Below, piece after piece: positions 1-8,675 of a stretch of 64,000 bases of DNA. The position numbers were made by a program, and so were the translations under genes. Position 1 is the first letter of the stretch. The number at the start of each line of letters is the position of its first letter. The stretch comes from Actinomadura sp. WMMA1423. GTDB taxonomy: Bacteria; Actinomycetota; Actinomycetes; Streptosporangiales; Streptosporangiaceae. The stretch spans positions 1,860,001 through 1,924,000 of the forward strand of contig NZ_CP041244.1 in NCBI RefSeq assembly GCF_006547145.1, given 5' to 3'. The notes under the pieces were generated by a model. The model saw only the letters and a list, made by a program, of their open reading frames with translations. It made no database searches and had not been told where the DNA came from.

Positions 1-945
1 CGCGAGCTGCGCGGCGTCGCCGACAACCTCACCTCCGCCGCGTTCAACACCCGCGACTCCCAGCTCGCGACCGCCACCAACGACGGCGGCGTCCACCTGT
101 GGCAGGCCGGGACGGGCACGTTCGAACGCGAGCTGAACGTCGAGACCGACCACGTCTGGGCGCAGGCGTTCGCCCCGTCCGGCGACGTCCTCGCCACCGC
201 CAACGACGACGACTCCGTCCGGCTCTGGTACTGGACGAGCGGCCGCGAGATCGTCAACCTGGCCGACCACCGGGGCCGCGTCCGCTCCATCGACTTCCAG
301 CCCGGCGGCGCCCTGGTCGCCACGGGCTGCGACGACGGCCTCGTCCGTCTCTGGAGCCCCCGCACGGGCGAGCTCGCCGCCGCGCTGCGCGGCCACGGCG
401 ACCGGGTGTACCAGGTGAAGTTCTCACCGTCCGGCGAGACCCTCGCCAGCGCGAGCAACGACGGGACCGTCCGCCTCTGGGACCCGTCCACGGGCGATCT
501 CCAGCACACCCTCACCGAGCACACCGGACGGCTGTGGACCGCGGCGTTCCACCCGTCCGGGGCCGTGCTCGCCAGCGCGGGCGACGACATGGTCGTGCGC
601 CTGTGGAACCCGTCCAACGGGCGCCTGCTGCACACCCTCACCGGCCACACGCGCCGCGTCTGGTCCGCGGCTTTCAGCCCCGACGGCTCCCTCCTCGCCA
701 CCGCGGGCGACGACGGCGCCATCATCCTCTGGGACGTCACCGACCGCGACGCCCCCGCGCGCCGCGCCACCCTCCTCGGCCTGGCCGAGGGCTGGGCGGC
801 CCTGGCCCCCGACGGCCGCTACAAGTGGGAGGGAAACGCCACGGCCGAGTTCTGGTACGCCGTGGGCATGTGCCGCTTCGAGCCGGGGGAACTCGACGCC
901 TACCTGGCCGAGGTCCACCGCCTCCCCCTCGACGCCCCGTTCTAG
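1..945 (+). CDS. WD40-repeat protein, C-terminal part (5' end outside window)
   Basis: The frame is open from the first base, so the gene starts upstream. About 314 residues are visible and contain six WD40 blades, each closing with a LW motif (VHLW, VRLW four times, IILW) followed by an S/T-G or similar turn. WD40 blades form a beta-propeller used as a protein-binding platform. After the last blade comes a conserved-looking tail ([17 protein letters not shown]) of the kind that ends many actinomycete multidomain WD40 proteins whose N-termini are NACHT/NB-ARC, caspase-like or kinase modules. The effector domain cannot be known from here. Its TAG stop overlaps the stop of the convergent coaE by three bases (CTAG, 942-945). 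Confidence 0.9.
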   Translation, partial: RELRGVADNLTSAAFNTRDSQLATATNDGGVHLWQAGTGTFERELNVETDHVWAQAFAPSGDVLATANDDDSVRLWYWTSGREIVNLADHRGRVRSIDFQPGGALVATGCDDGLVRLWSPRTGELAAALRGHGDRVYQVKFSPSGETLASASNDGTVRLWDPSTGDLQHTLTEHTGRLWTAAFHPSGAVLASAGDDMVVRLWNPSNGRLLHTLTGHTRRVWSAAFSPDGSLLATAGDDGAIILWDVTDRDAPARRATLLGLAEGWAALAPDGRYKWEGNATAEFWYAVGMCRFEPGELDAYLAEVHRLPLDAPF

Positions 946-1538
946 GAGGCGCGGCGGGTGAGGGACTCCCAGAGGGCGTCGACCCGGGTCTTCAGGTCGG
1001 CGAGGGAGCCGGAGTTGTCGATGACGTGGGTGGCGACGGCGCGGCGGTCCTCGCGGGACGCCTGGTTGGCCATGCGGGCGCGGGCGTCCTCCTCGGTCAT
1101 GCCGCGGCGGGCGACGAGGCGGTCGAGCTGGACCTCCTCGGGGGCGTCCACGACGACGACCTCGTCGTACATGCCGGCCAGGCCGTTCTCCGCCAGGAGG
1201 GGGACGTCGTAGACGACGACCGCGTCGGCGGGGGCGGCGTCCATGAGCTCCTGCATCCGCTCCCCCACCAGCGGGTGGACGATCGCGTTCAGGGCGGCGA
1301 GCCGGGCGGAGTCGGCGAACACGATGCGGCCGACCTTCTCCCGGTCGAGGGCCCCGGACGGCAGGAGGACGTCCTCGCCGAACTCCGCCACGACGGCGGC
1401 GAGGCCCGGGGTGCCCGGCGCCACCACCTCCCGGGCGATCTTGTCGGCGTCGATGACGAGCGCGCCGTGCTCGCGCAGCCGCTTCGACACCTCGCTCTTG
1501 CCCGAGCCGATCCCGCCGGTGAGTCCCACTTTCAGCAC
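942..1538 (-). CDS. coaE: dephospho-CoA kinase
   Basis: Dephospho-CoA kinase catalyses the last step of coenzyme A synthesis, ATP-dependent phosphorylation of the 3'-OH of dephospho-CoA, in the cytoplasm. The 198-residue product starts [15 protein letters not shown], with the P-loop at residues 8-15 followed by KSEVSKRL and the DADKIAREV segment typical of CoaE. I chose the GTG at 1538 because AGGGTGAG lies just upstream; a GTG at 1547 would add three residues and overlap that ribosome site. An 8-bp dyad (CCTAGCGG/CCGCTAGG, 1548-1568) sits between it and the upstream acetyltransferase. It lies near rpsA and polA as in other actinobacteria. Confidence 0.95.
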   Translation of the reverse strand: MLKVGLTGGIGSGKSEVSKRLREHGALVIDADKIAREVVAPGTPGLAAVVAEFGEDVLLPSGALDREKVGRIVFADSARLAALNAIVHPLVGERMQELMDAAPADAVVVYDVPLLAENGLAGMYDEVVVVDAPEEVQLDRLVARRGMTEEDARARMANQASREDRRAVATHVIDNSGSLADLKTRVDALWESLTRRAS

Positions 1539-1563
1539 GGGACTCACCCTAGCGGCGCGACCG

Positions 1564-2055
1564 CTAGGCGGTTCCGGCGGGGACGAGGGGTTTGCGCATG
1601 TGCACCAGCGTGAGGTGCGCGGCGACGCGCTCGCGGCGCGTCTCGGCGTAGCCGAGCCTCCGGTACAGGCGCACGTTCGCCTCGCTCAGGTGGCCGGTGA
1701 ACAGCACGCACGCGTCGGCGCGCCCGGCGACCTCGGCCTCCAGCGCCGTCATCAGGCTCCGCCCGATGCCGCGGCCCTGCAGGTCGGGGACGACCACGAG
1801 CCTCCCGACCAGGCACGTCCGCTCGTTGAACCGGGCGCGGACGGCGCCGACGAGCCTGCCGTCCAGCACCGCCTTCAGCACCACGGCGTCGCCCGCCAGC
1901 ACCTTGCGCAACTGCTCGGCCGACTCCACCAGCGGCGAGATGAACGGGTCGCCGTACAGCTGCGCCTCGCTGACGTAGGCGGCCCGCTGCACGGTCATCA
2001 GCTCGCCCGCGTCCGCGGGGGCCGCCCGCTCGATCACGACCGTCTCGGCGCTCAT
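1564..2055 (-). CDS. GNAT-family N-acetyltransferase
   Basis: This 163-residue protein is a single GNAT domain. The acetyl-CoA binding motif A is clear ([15 protein letters not shown], the R/Q-x-x-G-x-G/A loop), preceded by the beta-strand GRLVVV and followed by a C-terminal [13 protein letters not shown] segment typical of GNAT motif B. GNAT enzymes transfer acetyl from acetyl-CoA to an amine; the substrate cannot be told from sequence. The ATG start at 2055 has GGGAGG eight bases upstream. It lies just upstream of coaE on the same strand, with 25 bp between coding regions, and may be co-transcribed with it. Confidence 0.9.
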   Translation of the reverse strand: MSAETVVIERAAPADAGELMTVQRAAYVSEAQLYGDPFISPLVESAEQLRKVLAGDAVVLKAVLDGRLVGAVRARFNERTCLVGRLVVVPDLQGRGIGRSLMTALEAEVAGRADACVLFTGHLSEANVRLYRRLGYAETRRERVAAHLTLVHMRKPLVPAGTA

Positions 2056-2184
2056 GGACAGCCTCCCCGCAGGTGACCGACCCCCCGCACCCCCCTGCTC
2101 GCTTCACTCATCTCGTGACCCTGGAGCCTTTCTCGAAGTGGCCTCGGCCACACGCGCGAACGCGTGACCTGCCCGGGGCCGCGA

Positions 2185-2275
2185 AGCCGGAGGCGAGCGG
2201 CACCGGGCAGATCGCGAAGCGATGCCGCGTTCGCCCAGGCACGGTCACGTAGCGAGCCGCCAGGCGAGCGAAGTG
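2185..2275. repeat. degenerate copy of the structured 3' repeat family
   Basis: The 253-bp gap between the acetyltransferase start and the stop of the next minus-strand gene contains modules seen in the full repeats at 8531 and 45728: ATCGC-GAA-GCGAT (2211-2223) and AGCGAGCC-GCCA-GGCGAGC (about 2251-2268), ending in GCGAAGT. The modules are present but the outer stem and GGGCC hairpin are not recognisable, so I read it as a decayed or rearranged relative. As with the full copies, it follows the 3' end of a minus-strand gene (stop at 2309). No gene is supported here. Confidence 0.45.
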
Positions 2276-2308
2276 GGCCGGGACTGTTGAGAACACAGCG
2301 GCGTCCGC

Positions 2309-4261
2309 TCAACGCCCGATCCGGACGGTCACCGCGACCGGGTAGTGGTCGGACGCCTCGGACTCGGGCACGGAGTAGTCGGTGACGAGCACCCCGTCGG
2401 ACCCGAAGACCCAGTCGGTGCTCGTGCCGTCCGGCCTGGTCGGGTACTGCTCGCCGCCGATCGCGGTGTTGCGCAGGTCGGTGCCGTCGGTCATCGCGGT
2501 CAGCTCCGGGCTGCCCGCGCCCGCGTCGAAGTCGCCGCCGATCAGCGTGCGGGGCGCGCCGCCCCAGGCCCGCAGCAGCGCCGCGATCTCCCGGAACCGC
2601 TCGCCGCGCTGGTCGTCGCCGCCCTCGAGGTGCGTCGACCACACGTCCATCGTGGTGCCGCCGACGGCGAGCCGCGCCCACACGTAGCCGCGGATCTGCG
2701 ACCAGTCGCCCCTCGGCATCCGGCCCGTCCCGGAGCTGCGCACCGGCAGCGAGGTCAGGATCGCGTTGCCGAACTGGCCGTCGGCGGCGGGCCCCCAGAC
2801 CAGGTTCATGCCGAGGCGCCGCGACAGCCACACCGCGACGTCGGTGGTGCCCGACAGCAGCGATCCGCGCCCGGCCTCCTGCAGCAGGACGACCTGGGCG
2901 TGCTGCCCCTCGATGACGCGGGCGATTCCCTCGGGGTCGAGACGGCCGGACTGGTCGACCGCGTCGTGGATGTTGTAGCTGAGCACCCGCACGTGGCCGC
3001 CGGCGGGCGCCGCCGGGGCCTCCCCGTCCGGGGCGGCGACGGTGAACACGAGGGTGCCGGCCAGCAGCACGAGCGCGGCACCGCCGGCGGTGAGGGCGCG
3101 CAGCGGGACGCGGGCGGGCAGCGGGCCGCCGCGGGCCGCGGCGATCGCCGCGAGCGCGCCGAGCGCGATGCCGGCGATGCCGGGCAGCACGTTGTTGGGG
3201 ACGGGCAGCGGCGACACCGCGCTGACCTGGTACGGGATGAGGATCGCGGCGACGAGCAGGCCGCCGAGCGCGGCGCCGGCGTCCACCCGCCAGACGGGCC
3301 CGCCGGTCCCCGCGCGGCGCAGCGGCGCCCGGCACGCGACCGCCAGCAGCCACGCCGACAGCACCTGGCCGATGATCACGATGGGGACGACCTCGATGCC
3401 GGAGATCGCGTACGTCCCGGCGACGGCTCCCGCGCCCACGCCGAGGAGGGTCCCGCCGAGCACGCACACGCCGCCCGGCACGGCCCGCACGGCGAGCCCG
3501 GAGGCCAGGAACGCCAGCGCGAGGCCCTGCCCGATGACGATCGCGACGTGCGCGCCGGTCAGCGACTGCCATCCCGACGAGGCCACGAACGCGGGGCTGG
3601 CGAGCACGAGGACCTGCAGCGCGAGGAACGGCCCGAACGCCGCGGCGCCGAGCGCGTCCCGCCACGAGACGCCGGGCGCGGTGACGGGCCCGGACGCCAG
3701 CTCGCGGTAGAGCGCGGCGGCGCCGACGCCGACGAACGCCAGGCAGGCCAGCCACGGGCCGATGCCGTCGCGCCACACCGGGTCCCAGGTGGCGAAGCAC
3801 ATCCGCACGGCGGTGTCGATGGACAGACCCGCGACGGTCGCCGTCGCGAACCCCACCCCCGACAGGCCGCGGGCGCCCTCGTACAGGGCGGCGACGGCGA
3901 TCATGCCGACGGCGGTGCCGGCGAAAGCGAGCCAGATGCGCGGATCGACCGCCTGCGCGAGCAGCCGGACGGCGAACAGCCCGCCGACGCCGACGAGCAG
4001 CAGCCCGCGCGGGCCGGCGAGGCGGCGGATCAGCGGGGCGGCGAACCCGGCGAGGTAGACCACGAGGACCCCGCCGGCGGCGGCCGGTGTCCCGGCCTCG
4101 TCGGCGAAGTGGTCGAGCTGCGGCAGAGAGAAGCGCAGCGTCTGCGCCAGCACCGCGACGGTGACGGCGATCAGCGCGAGTCTGGCGGGGCCCTGCGGGA
4201 CGATCGGGGGGCCGACCGCCTCCGGGCCGCCGGTCCTTGTGCCTACGTCTGTGCTGGCCAA
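2309..4261 (-). CDS. multi-pass membrane protein with C-terminal endonuclease/exonuclease/phosphatase domain
   Basis: The first two thirds of this ~650-residue protein are about ten hydrophobic membrane segments. The last ~220 residues form an EEP (DNase I/inositol phosphatase) domain with its metal-site motifs in order: SYNIHDA, LLQEAG, GNAILTS, GGDFDAG, STDWVFG and SDHYPV. The fold cleaves phosphodiesters or phosphomonoesters; in such fusions the domain is usually extracytoplasmic, and the substrate (nucleic acid or lipid headgroup) is unknown. No ATG is available; I prefer the TTG at 4261, which has GGGAG eleven bases upstream, over a TTG at 4303. Spacing to rpsA (170 bp) suggests an independent unit. 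Confidence 0.85.
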   Translation of the reverse strand: MASTDVGTRTGGPEAVGPPIVPQGPARLALIAVTVAVLAQTLRFSLPQLDHFADEAGTPAAAGGVLVVYLAGFAAPLIRRLAGPRGLLLVGVGGLFAVRLLAQAVDPRIWLAFAGTAVGMIAVAALYEGARGLSGVGFATATVAGLSIDTAVRMCFATWDPVWRDGIGPWLACLAFVGVGAAALYRELASGPVTAPGVSWRDALGAAAFGPFLALQVLVLASPAFVASSGWQSLTGAHVAIVIGQGLALAFLASGLAVRAVPGGVCVLGGTLLGVGAGAVAGTYAISGIEVVPIVIIGQVLSAWLLAVACRAPLRRAGTGGPVWRVDAGAALGGLLVAAILIPYQVSAVSPLPVPNNVLPGIAGIALGALAAIAAARGGPLPARVPLRALTAGGAALVLLAGTLVFTVAAPDGEAPAAPAGGHVRVLSYNIHDAVDQSGRLDPEGIARVIEGQHAQVVLLQEAGRGSLLSGTTDVAVWLSRRLGMNLVWGPAADGQFGNAILTSLPVRSSGTGRMPRGDWSQIRGYVWARLAVGGTTMDVWSTHLEGGDDQRGERFREIAALLRAWGGAPRTLIGGDFDAGAGSPELTAMTDGTDLRNTAIGGEQYPTRPDGTSTDWVFGSDGVLVTDYSVPESEASDHYPVAVTVRIGR

Positions 4262-4473
4262 TTGAACGAGTGCTCCCGGGGGACGAGCGGACCTTCGGGA
4301 CAAGGGGTGCTGCGGGGCGCCGGGGCCGGCGCGCGCCTAGGACGTCATGGTGGCGCAACCGAAGCACGGCCGGAGGCCGATCCCGAAAGATCGTTCTCCG
4401 GCCGTGCTCAGTATGTCACCGCCCGCCGCGCGGGACCGCCGTGGCGGCCTCGCGCGGACGGCGCGTCAGGGCC

Positions 4474-5964
4474 TCACTGGCCGCCGGAGAGCTTCTCCCG
4501 CAGCGCGGCGAGCGCCTCGTCGGTGGCGAGTGCGCCACCGCCGGACTCGCTCTCGCCGCCGCCGGAGTAGGAGGTCTCCCCGCCGCCACCGCCGCCGCCG
4601 CCCGCGGGCTCGGCGCCCGCCTCGGCCTCGGCCTTGCGGGCCTCTTCGATCTGCTTGCGGTGGGCGTCGAAGCGGCCGCGGGCCTCGGCGTACTGCCGCT
4701 CCCAGGTCTCGCGCTGCTCGTCGAAGCCCTCGAGCCACTCGCCGGTGTCGGCGTCGAAGCCCTCGGGGTACTTGTAGTTCCCCTGGTCGTCGTACTCGGC
4801 CGGCATGCCGTACAGGGTCGGGTCGAAGTCCTCTTCCTCGATCCCCGCGGCGCCCTCGTTGGCCTGCTTGAGCGACAGGCTGATGCGGCGCCGGTCGAGG
4901 TCGATGTCGATGATCTTCACGAAGATCTCGTCGCCGACCTGGACGACCTGCTCGGGGATCTCCACGTGGCGCTCGGCCAGCTCGGAGATGTGCACCAGGC
5001 CCTCGATGCCCTCCTCGACGCGGACGAACGCGCCGAACGGCACCAGCTTGGTGACCCGGCCCGGGACGACCTGCCCGATCTGGTGGGTGCGGGCGAACTG
5101 CTGCCACGGGTCTTCCTGGGTCGCCTTGAGCGACAGGGAGACGCGCTCGCGCTCCATGTCGACGTCCAGGACCTCGACCGTGACCTCCTGGCCCACCTCG
5201 ACGACCTCGGAGGGGTGGTCGATGTGCTTCCAGGACAGCTCGGAGACGTGCACCAGACCGTCGACGCCGCCGAGGTCGACGAACGCGCCGAAGTTGACGA
5301 TCGAGGACACGACGCCCTTGCGGACCTGGCCCTTCTGCAGGGTGTTGAGGAAGGTCTGGCGGACCTCGCTCTGCGTCTGCTCCAGCCAGGCGCGGCGGGA
5401 CAGGACCACGTTGTTGCGGTTCTTGTCCAGCTCGATGATCTTGGCCTCGAGCTCGCGGCCCACGTAGGGCTGCAGGTCGCGGACCCGGCGCATCTCGACC
5501 AGCGAGGCGGGCAGGAAGCCGCGCAGCCCGATGTCGAGGATGAGGCCGCCCTTGACGACCTCGATGACCGTGCCGGTGACGATGCCGTCCTCGTCCTTGA
5601 TCTTCTCGATCGTGCCCCAGGCGCGCTCGTACTGGGCGCGCTTCTTGGACAGGATCAGCCGGCCCTCCTTGTCCTCCTTCTGGAGGACGAGGGCCTCGAC
5701 GTGGTCTCCGGTGGAGACGACCTCGTTCGGGTCGACGTCGTGCTTGATGGACAGCTCGCGCGAGGGGATGACGCCCTCGGTCTTGTAGCCGATGTCGAGG
5801 AGGACCTCGTCACGATCGACCTTGACGACAGTGCCTTCGACAATGTCGCCGTCGTTGAAGTACTTGATGGTCTCGTCGATCGCGGCGAGGAAGGCTTCCT
5901 CGGACCCGATGTCGTTGACCGCTACCTGCGGGGTGGTCGAGGTGGCCTCGGTGCTGCTCGTCAT
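4474..5964 (-). CDS. rpsA: 30S ribosomal protein S1
   Basis: Ribosomal protein S1 helps the 30S subunit capture and unfold mRNA. The 496-residue product begins MTSSTEATST, a usual actinobacterial start, and carries four S1 (OB-fold) RNA-binding repeats at roughly residues 37-105, 122-190, 209-277 and 294-362, with typical signatures GVIPSREL, GFLPASLV, GLVHVSEL and GLVHISEL. The remaining ~130 residues are a charged, glycine-rich tail containing a run of seven glycines, probably disordered. Four S1 domains rather than the six of E. coli is normal for actinobacteria. The frame stays open upstream to 6183 but that extension has no S1 character. Confidence 0.97.
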   Translation of the reverse strand: MTSSTEATSTTPQVAVNDIGSEEAFLAAIDETIKYFNDGDIVEGTVVKVDRDEVLLDIGYKTEGVIPSRELSIKHDVDPNEVVSTGDHVEALVLQKEDKEGRLILSKKRAQYERAWGTIEKIKDEDGIVTGTVIEVVKGGLILDIGLRGFLPASLVEMRRVRDLQPYVGRELEAKIIELDKNRNNVVLSRRAWLEQTQSEVRQTFLNTLQKGQVRKGVVSSIVNFGAFVDLGGVDGLVHVSELSWKHIDHPSEVVEVGQEVTVEVLDVDMERERVSLSLKATQEDPWQQFARTHQIGQVVPGRVTKLVPFGAFVRVEEGIEGLVHISELAERHVEIPEQVVQVGDEIFVKIIDIDLDRRRISLSLKQANEGAAGIEEEDFDPTLYGMPAEYDDQGNYKYPEGFDADTGEWLEGFDEQRETWERQYAEARGRFDAHRKQIEEARKAEAEAGAEPAGGGGGGGGETSYSGGGESESGGGALATDEALAALREKLSGGQ

Positions 5965-6203
5965 GTGTCGGCTGGCTCCGGTACGGACATGGAAGTCGTG
6001 ATGGGCTTGTGCGCGGAGGGCCGTTATCCGCCCTGCCGAGGACCGGAATGGAACGCGACCACTGCCGCGTCTATGAACCGAACCGATGTCGCCGACCTGA
6101 CCGAGCGCGAGCCTGCTCCGTCCGAAGCGCGCGCAGGCCCACAGCGCAGCGATCAGGATATGGGACCGAACTCCCGTGGTCAATCCACGGCGGGCGGGCG
6201 TGG

Positions 6204-7337
6204 TCAGTACGTCCGCGCGTAGCCCCTGTACCGCTTGGCGAGCCGGTCCTCGGCCGCCTTGGGAAACGTCACCGTGTTCGGGTCCCCGTCAGATGTGTAC
6301 CGCTCACCGGGGTTCTTGTCCAGGTACTCGAGCCAGGCCGTGGAGCAGTACTTGGTGCAGTCGTTCTCCTTGATCTTGCCCTCGGAGCGCACCCGGTCGA
6401 TGTTCCACCGGTCGAAGTCGGCGTCGAACGGGGACACCGACGGCCGCCACCCGGCGAGGAAGATCCCCTGGAAGGCGTACCGGCCGTCCTGCTTCTCGGC
6501 CCAGGCCTTCTTCTTCGGCACGGCCCCGAACGGGTACGCGAAGGTGGTCGTGTGCGCCCCGGTGAGCCGGACGATCCGGTCCTCCATGTCGCCGATCTCC
6601 TTGTGCACGCCCTTTTCGGACATGCCGGTGAGGCTCGGATGGGACACCGTGTGGTTGCCGAGCTCGAACCCGTGCTGCTGGAGCCAGCGCAGCCCGGCCG
6701 CGGCCTGCGTGTCGCCCATCCCGAACAGCTCCTTGTTCAGGTAGAACGTCGCGGTCGGCCGGAACCCGGGGTTCTCCCGGGCGACCTGCTGGATGACCGC
6801 CACCGCCGTGTCGGGCATGGGGTTGCCCTGCGGGTCCAGCCCGAAGTGCCCGGGCGTGCTGTCGTCGAACGTCAGCACCACCGGATGCCTGCCCGCCGGC
6901 ACGTCGATACGCCCGCTGACGAACTCGGCGGCCGTGATCGGGTAGTAGCCGTCCTTGGCCAGCCCGGTCAGCTCGTCGTACAGCTCCTTGCTCGACCGGT
7001 CCAGCGAGAGCTGCGGCTTCTTCATGATCCGGTGGTACATCAGCACCGGGACCTGCCCGAGCTCGTTCGCCTTGGCCGCGGCCGCCGCGGGCGCCGCCGC
7101 CAGGATGGGCGCGGTCACCGACGCGGAGGGAGAGGCACTCCCCGAGGCCGCGGGCGCCCCCGGCACCGGCGCGGCCCCCGCCTTGGCCGCCCGGGCGGCG
7201 GGCGTCGCCCCGGACGCGGCCCCGACCTGCCGGGCCGCCTTCTCCCTCGCCCGCTCCTTCCCGCTCCCGGGAAGCGTCAGCCCCAGAACCACGGCGCAGA
7301 CGACCACAACTCCAGCGATCTTGTGAAGGAGAGGCAC
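6204..7337 (-). CDS. polysaccharide deacetylase (NodB/CE4 family), membrane-anchored
   Basis: CE4 enzymes remove N- or O-acetyl groups from cell-wall or other polysaccharides. From the GTG at 7337 the protein has 377 residues: a membrane segment at 8-22, an Ala/Pro-rich linker to about residue 92, then the NodB domain. Motif 1 is TFDD (156-159) and motif 2 is HTVSH (229-233), giving the metal ligands; MYHRI near residue 100 is also typical. The catalytic part should lie outside the membrane. An in-frame ATG at 7397 would add 20 residues. A TATAAC hexamer (7424-7429, minus strand) upstream is a candidate -10 element. The 3' end is 239 bp from rpsA. Confidence 0.88.
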   Translation of the reverse strand: MPLLHKIAGVVVVCAVVLGLTLPGSGKERAREKAARQVGAASGATPAARAAKAGAAPVPGAPAASGSASPSASVTAPILAAAPAAAAAKANELGQVPVLMYHRIMKKPQLSLDRSSKELYDELTGLAKDGYYPITAAEFVSGRIDVPAGRHPVVLTFDDSTPGHFGLDPQGNPMPDTAVAVIQQVARENPGFRPTATFYLNKELFGMGDTQAAAGLRWLQQHGFELGNHTVSHPSLTGMSEKGVHKEIGDMEDRIVRLTGAHTTTFAYPFGAVPKKKAWAEKQDGRYAFQGIFLAGWRPSVSPFDADFDRWNIDRVRSEGKIKENDCTKYCSTAWLEYLDKNPGERYTSDGDPNTVTFPKAAEDRLAKRYRGYARTY

Positions 7338-7423
7338 GTTACCCCCGCCGGTAGACCCGAACAGGACCAGGGGGACAGCGTACGACCCCCCGGACATCTA
7401 ATGACACCTACCGGACTACCCGA

Positions 7424-7429
7424 GTTATA
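7424..7429 (-). promoter_or_regulatory. candidate -10 hexamer for the polysaccharide deacetylase gene
   Basis: Minus-strand TATAAC matches the sigma-70-type -10 consensus in five of six positions and stands 27 bases before the ATG at 7397 and 87 before the GTG at 7337. No matching -35 is seen at 16-18 bases; instead the G-rich quadruplex motif 7430-7454 occupies that space. Confidence 0.3.
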
Positions 7430-8410
7430 CCCACGCCCCACCCCCACCGCGCCCTTTATCCCACCAAGGAGGAAAAGCCCCCACCAAACCCCATCCGCCC
7501 CCGAAGACAGCAACCCCCACCACCCCGACCCACCCCCCCAAATACACAAGACACAACAAAACCAACAAAAGCGACACATGCCACAAAAACAACCCAGAAC
7601 ACGCCCCCACTCCAACCACCGACCGAAAGACAACGACCGGCACCCGAAGCAAGAAAGAGGGAGCCCGTTACCGTGACCTGCGGCGACCTCACCCAGGAAC
7701 GCCCCAGCACCCCTGGCCGCCGACCATCACCTCTACGCAGCGACGCAGCCCACCTCCGCCCCCACCCGACCTCTGCAACCAAGTAACGGCCGAGCAGCCC
7801 GCCCTACCCGCCGCTCACCCGAGCGAGCACAACCCGCCGGGCATCGCACCGTCATCCACGCAGACCCAGCCGAACCCGGCACTGCCACCGACGTCCGACC
7901 CAGCGGACCTCGCCCCACCATGTTCGAAGACGTGTGGCAATGGACTCATCCAGGGCCCTACCAAGGCCGAGGCACGCACACCCGCCCGCACCGCCACCAC
8001 GCCCGAAGGCGCGCGGCGGTCGACGCGTCCAGGCGCCCACACGCCACTAGAGAGCCACGCCAGAGCGGGAGACGCACGCAAGGCCGGAACGCCCGCACCT
8101 TCAAGGCGCCGACGGGGGATCGACCGGCCGCAGCAGGCCGAGCAGCGGATCAAAGCGTCGACGTTCAGGGCCGCGCCGTGAGGACGATCCGCGCCGTCCC
8201 CCCAGCTCATCGTCGGGCGCGCCCACCCGCAGCGACTCCACACGCGCCGCCACCAAACGCTCCCGCCACACCCACCAGACGAACGCCCCCAGGCAGCTTC
8301 GCCCCCCACGAGAACCAGACCGCACAGCGAGCCATGAGCAGTGCCAGAGCCCACGAAAGCCGCTACCACACGCCGGACCCCACCCCCACAACTCCAGTAA
8401 CGCGGAAATG

Positions 8411-8467
8411 TCGAAAGCAGGTTCAAACGCGCGAGAATCTTCCAACACAGCGAGCCGCAAGGCGAGC
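8411..8467. repeat. partial copy of the structured 3' repeat (left half)
   Basis: This stretch resembles the left and central part of the full element that starts 120 bp to its right: GCAGGTTC, then GAGAATCT, then GCGAGCCGCAAGGCGAG, in the same order and with about the same spacing as 8548-8598. The CAGGTTC arm pairs only imperfectly with GAATCTT here, and the outer stem and GGGCC hairpin are missing. It looks like an older tandem duplicate. Confidence 0.5.
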
Positions 8468-8530
8468 CACCCCCACCCACCAGCGCAACAACCTCAGCCA
8501 CCTGCGCAACCCCGCGACGACCTCAATGGT

Positions 8531-8675
8531 CGCGATTGCGTCCGAAGGCAGATTCAAGCGAAGCAAGAATCTGATCGCGAAGCGAGCCGCAAGGCGAGAC
8601 GAAGCGATGCCAGCAATCGCCCGCTTTTATCGACGATGGAGGGCCGCCAGGCCCGAAGGAGGAGAGAAAAGCAAT
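8531..8675. repeat. structured 3' repeat element, copy A (downstream of polA)
   Basis: This element abuts the polA stop codon. It is above 90% identical by eye to copy B at 45728-45876, with no insertion or deletion through the paired part. Visible pairing: outer stem GCGATTGC/GCAATCGC (8532-8539/8613-8620); hairpin I CAGATTC/GAATCTG (8549-8555/8567-8573); hairpin II ATCGC/GCGAT (8574-8578/8604-8608) capped by GCC-GCAA-GGC (8586-8595); then a separate hairpin GGGCC-GCCA-GGCCC (8641-8654). Relative to copy B, one pair in the outer stem and one in hairpin I have changed on both sides. Function is unknown; a 3'-UTR structure or REP/MITE-like repeat are the obvious options. Confidence 0.75.

Larger units (their letters stand above)
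7338..8530. other. 1.2-kb strand-asymmetric non-coding region with G-quadruplex motifs
   Basis: No credible gene lies here: all six frames give low-complexity translations rich in Trp/Gly/Cys or Arg/Pro. Base composition is odd. The plus strand is C- and A-rich with very little G (10 G in the 120 bases 7501-7620), so transcripts from the minus strand would be G-rich. Two minus-strand quadruplex motifs are visible as C-runs on the plus strand: 7430-7454 (runs of 3, 4, 5 and 3) and 7514-7539 (runs of 5, 4, 3 and 7). The first lies just upstream of a TATAAC hexamer in front of the deacetylase gene. Confidence 0.7.

Noticed and set aside
5965..6183. A 73-residue N-terminal extension of ribosomal protein S1.
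   Set aside because: No S1 homology there and the ATG 5964 begins the usual MTSSTE-type N-terminus.
7815..8501. A 228-codon minus-strand frame in the spacer before polA.
   Set aside because: Its translation is Trp/Gly/Cys/Ser-rich without domains, all frames are similarly open, and base composition by codon position is not gene-like.
8531..8675. Structured repeat considered as an insertion sequence end or a MITE with target duplications.
   Set aside because: No transposase, no clear flanking target-site duplication, and the inverted arms are internal stems rather than terminal repeats; the mobile option is kept open only as inference.
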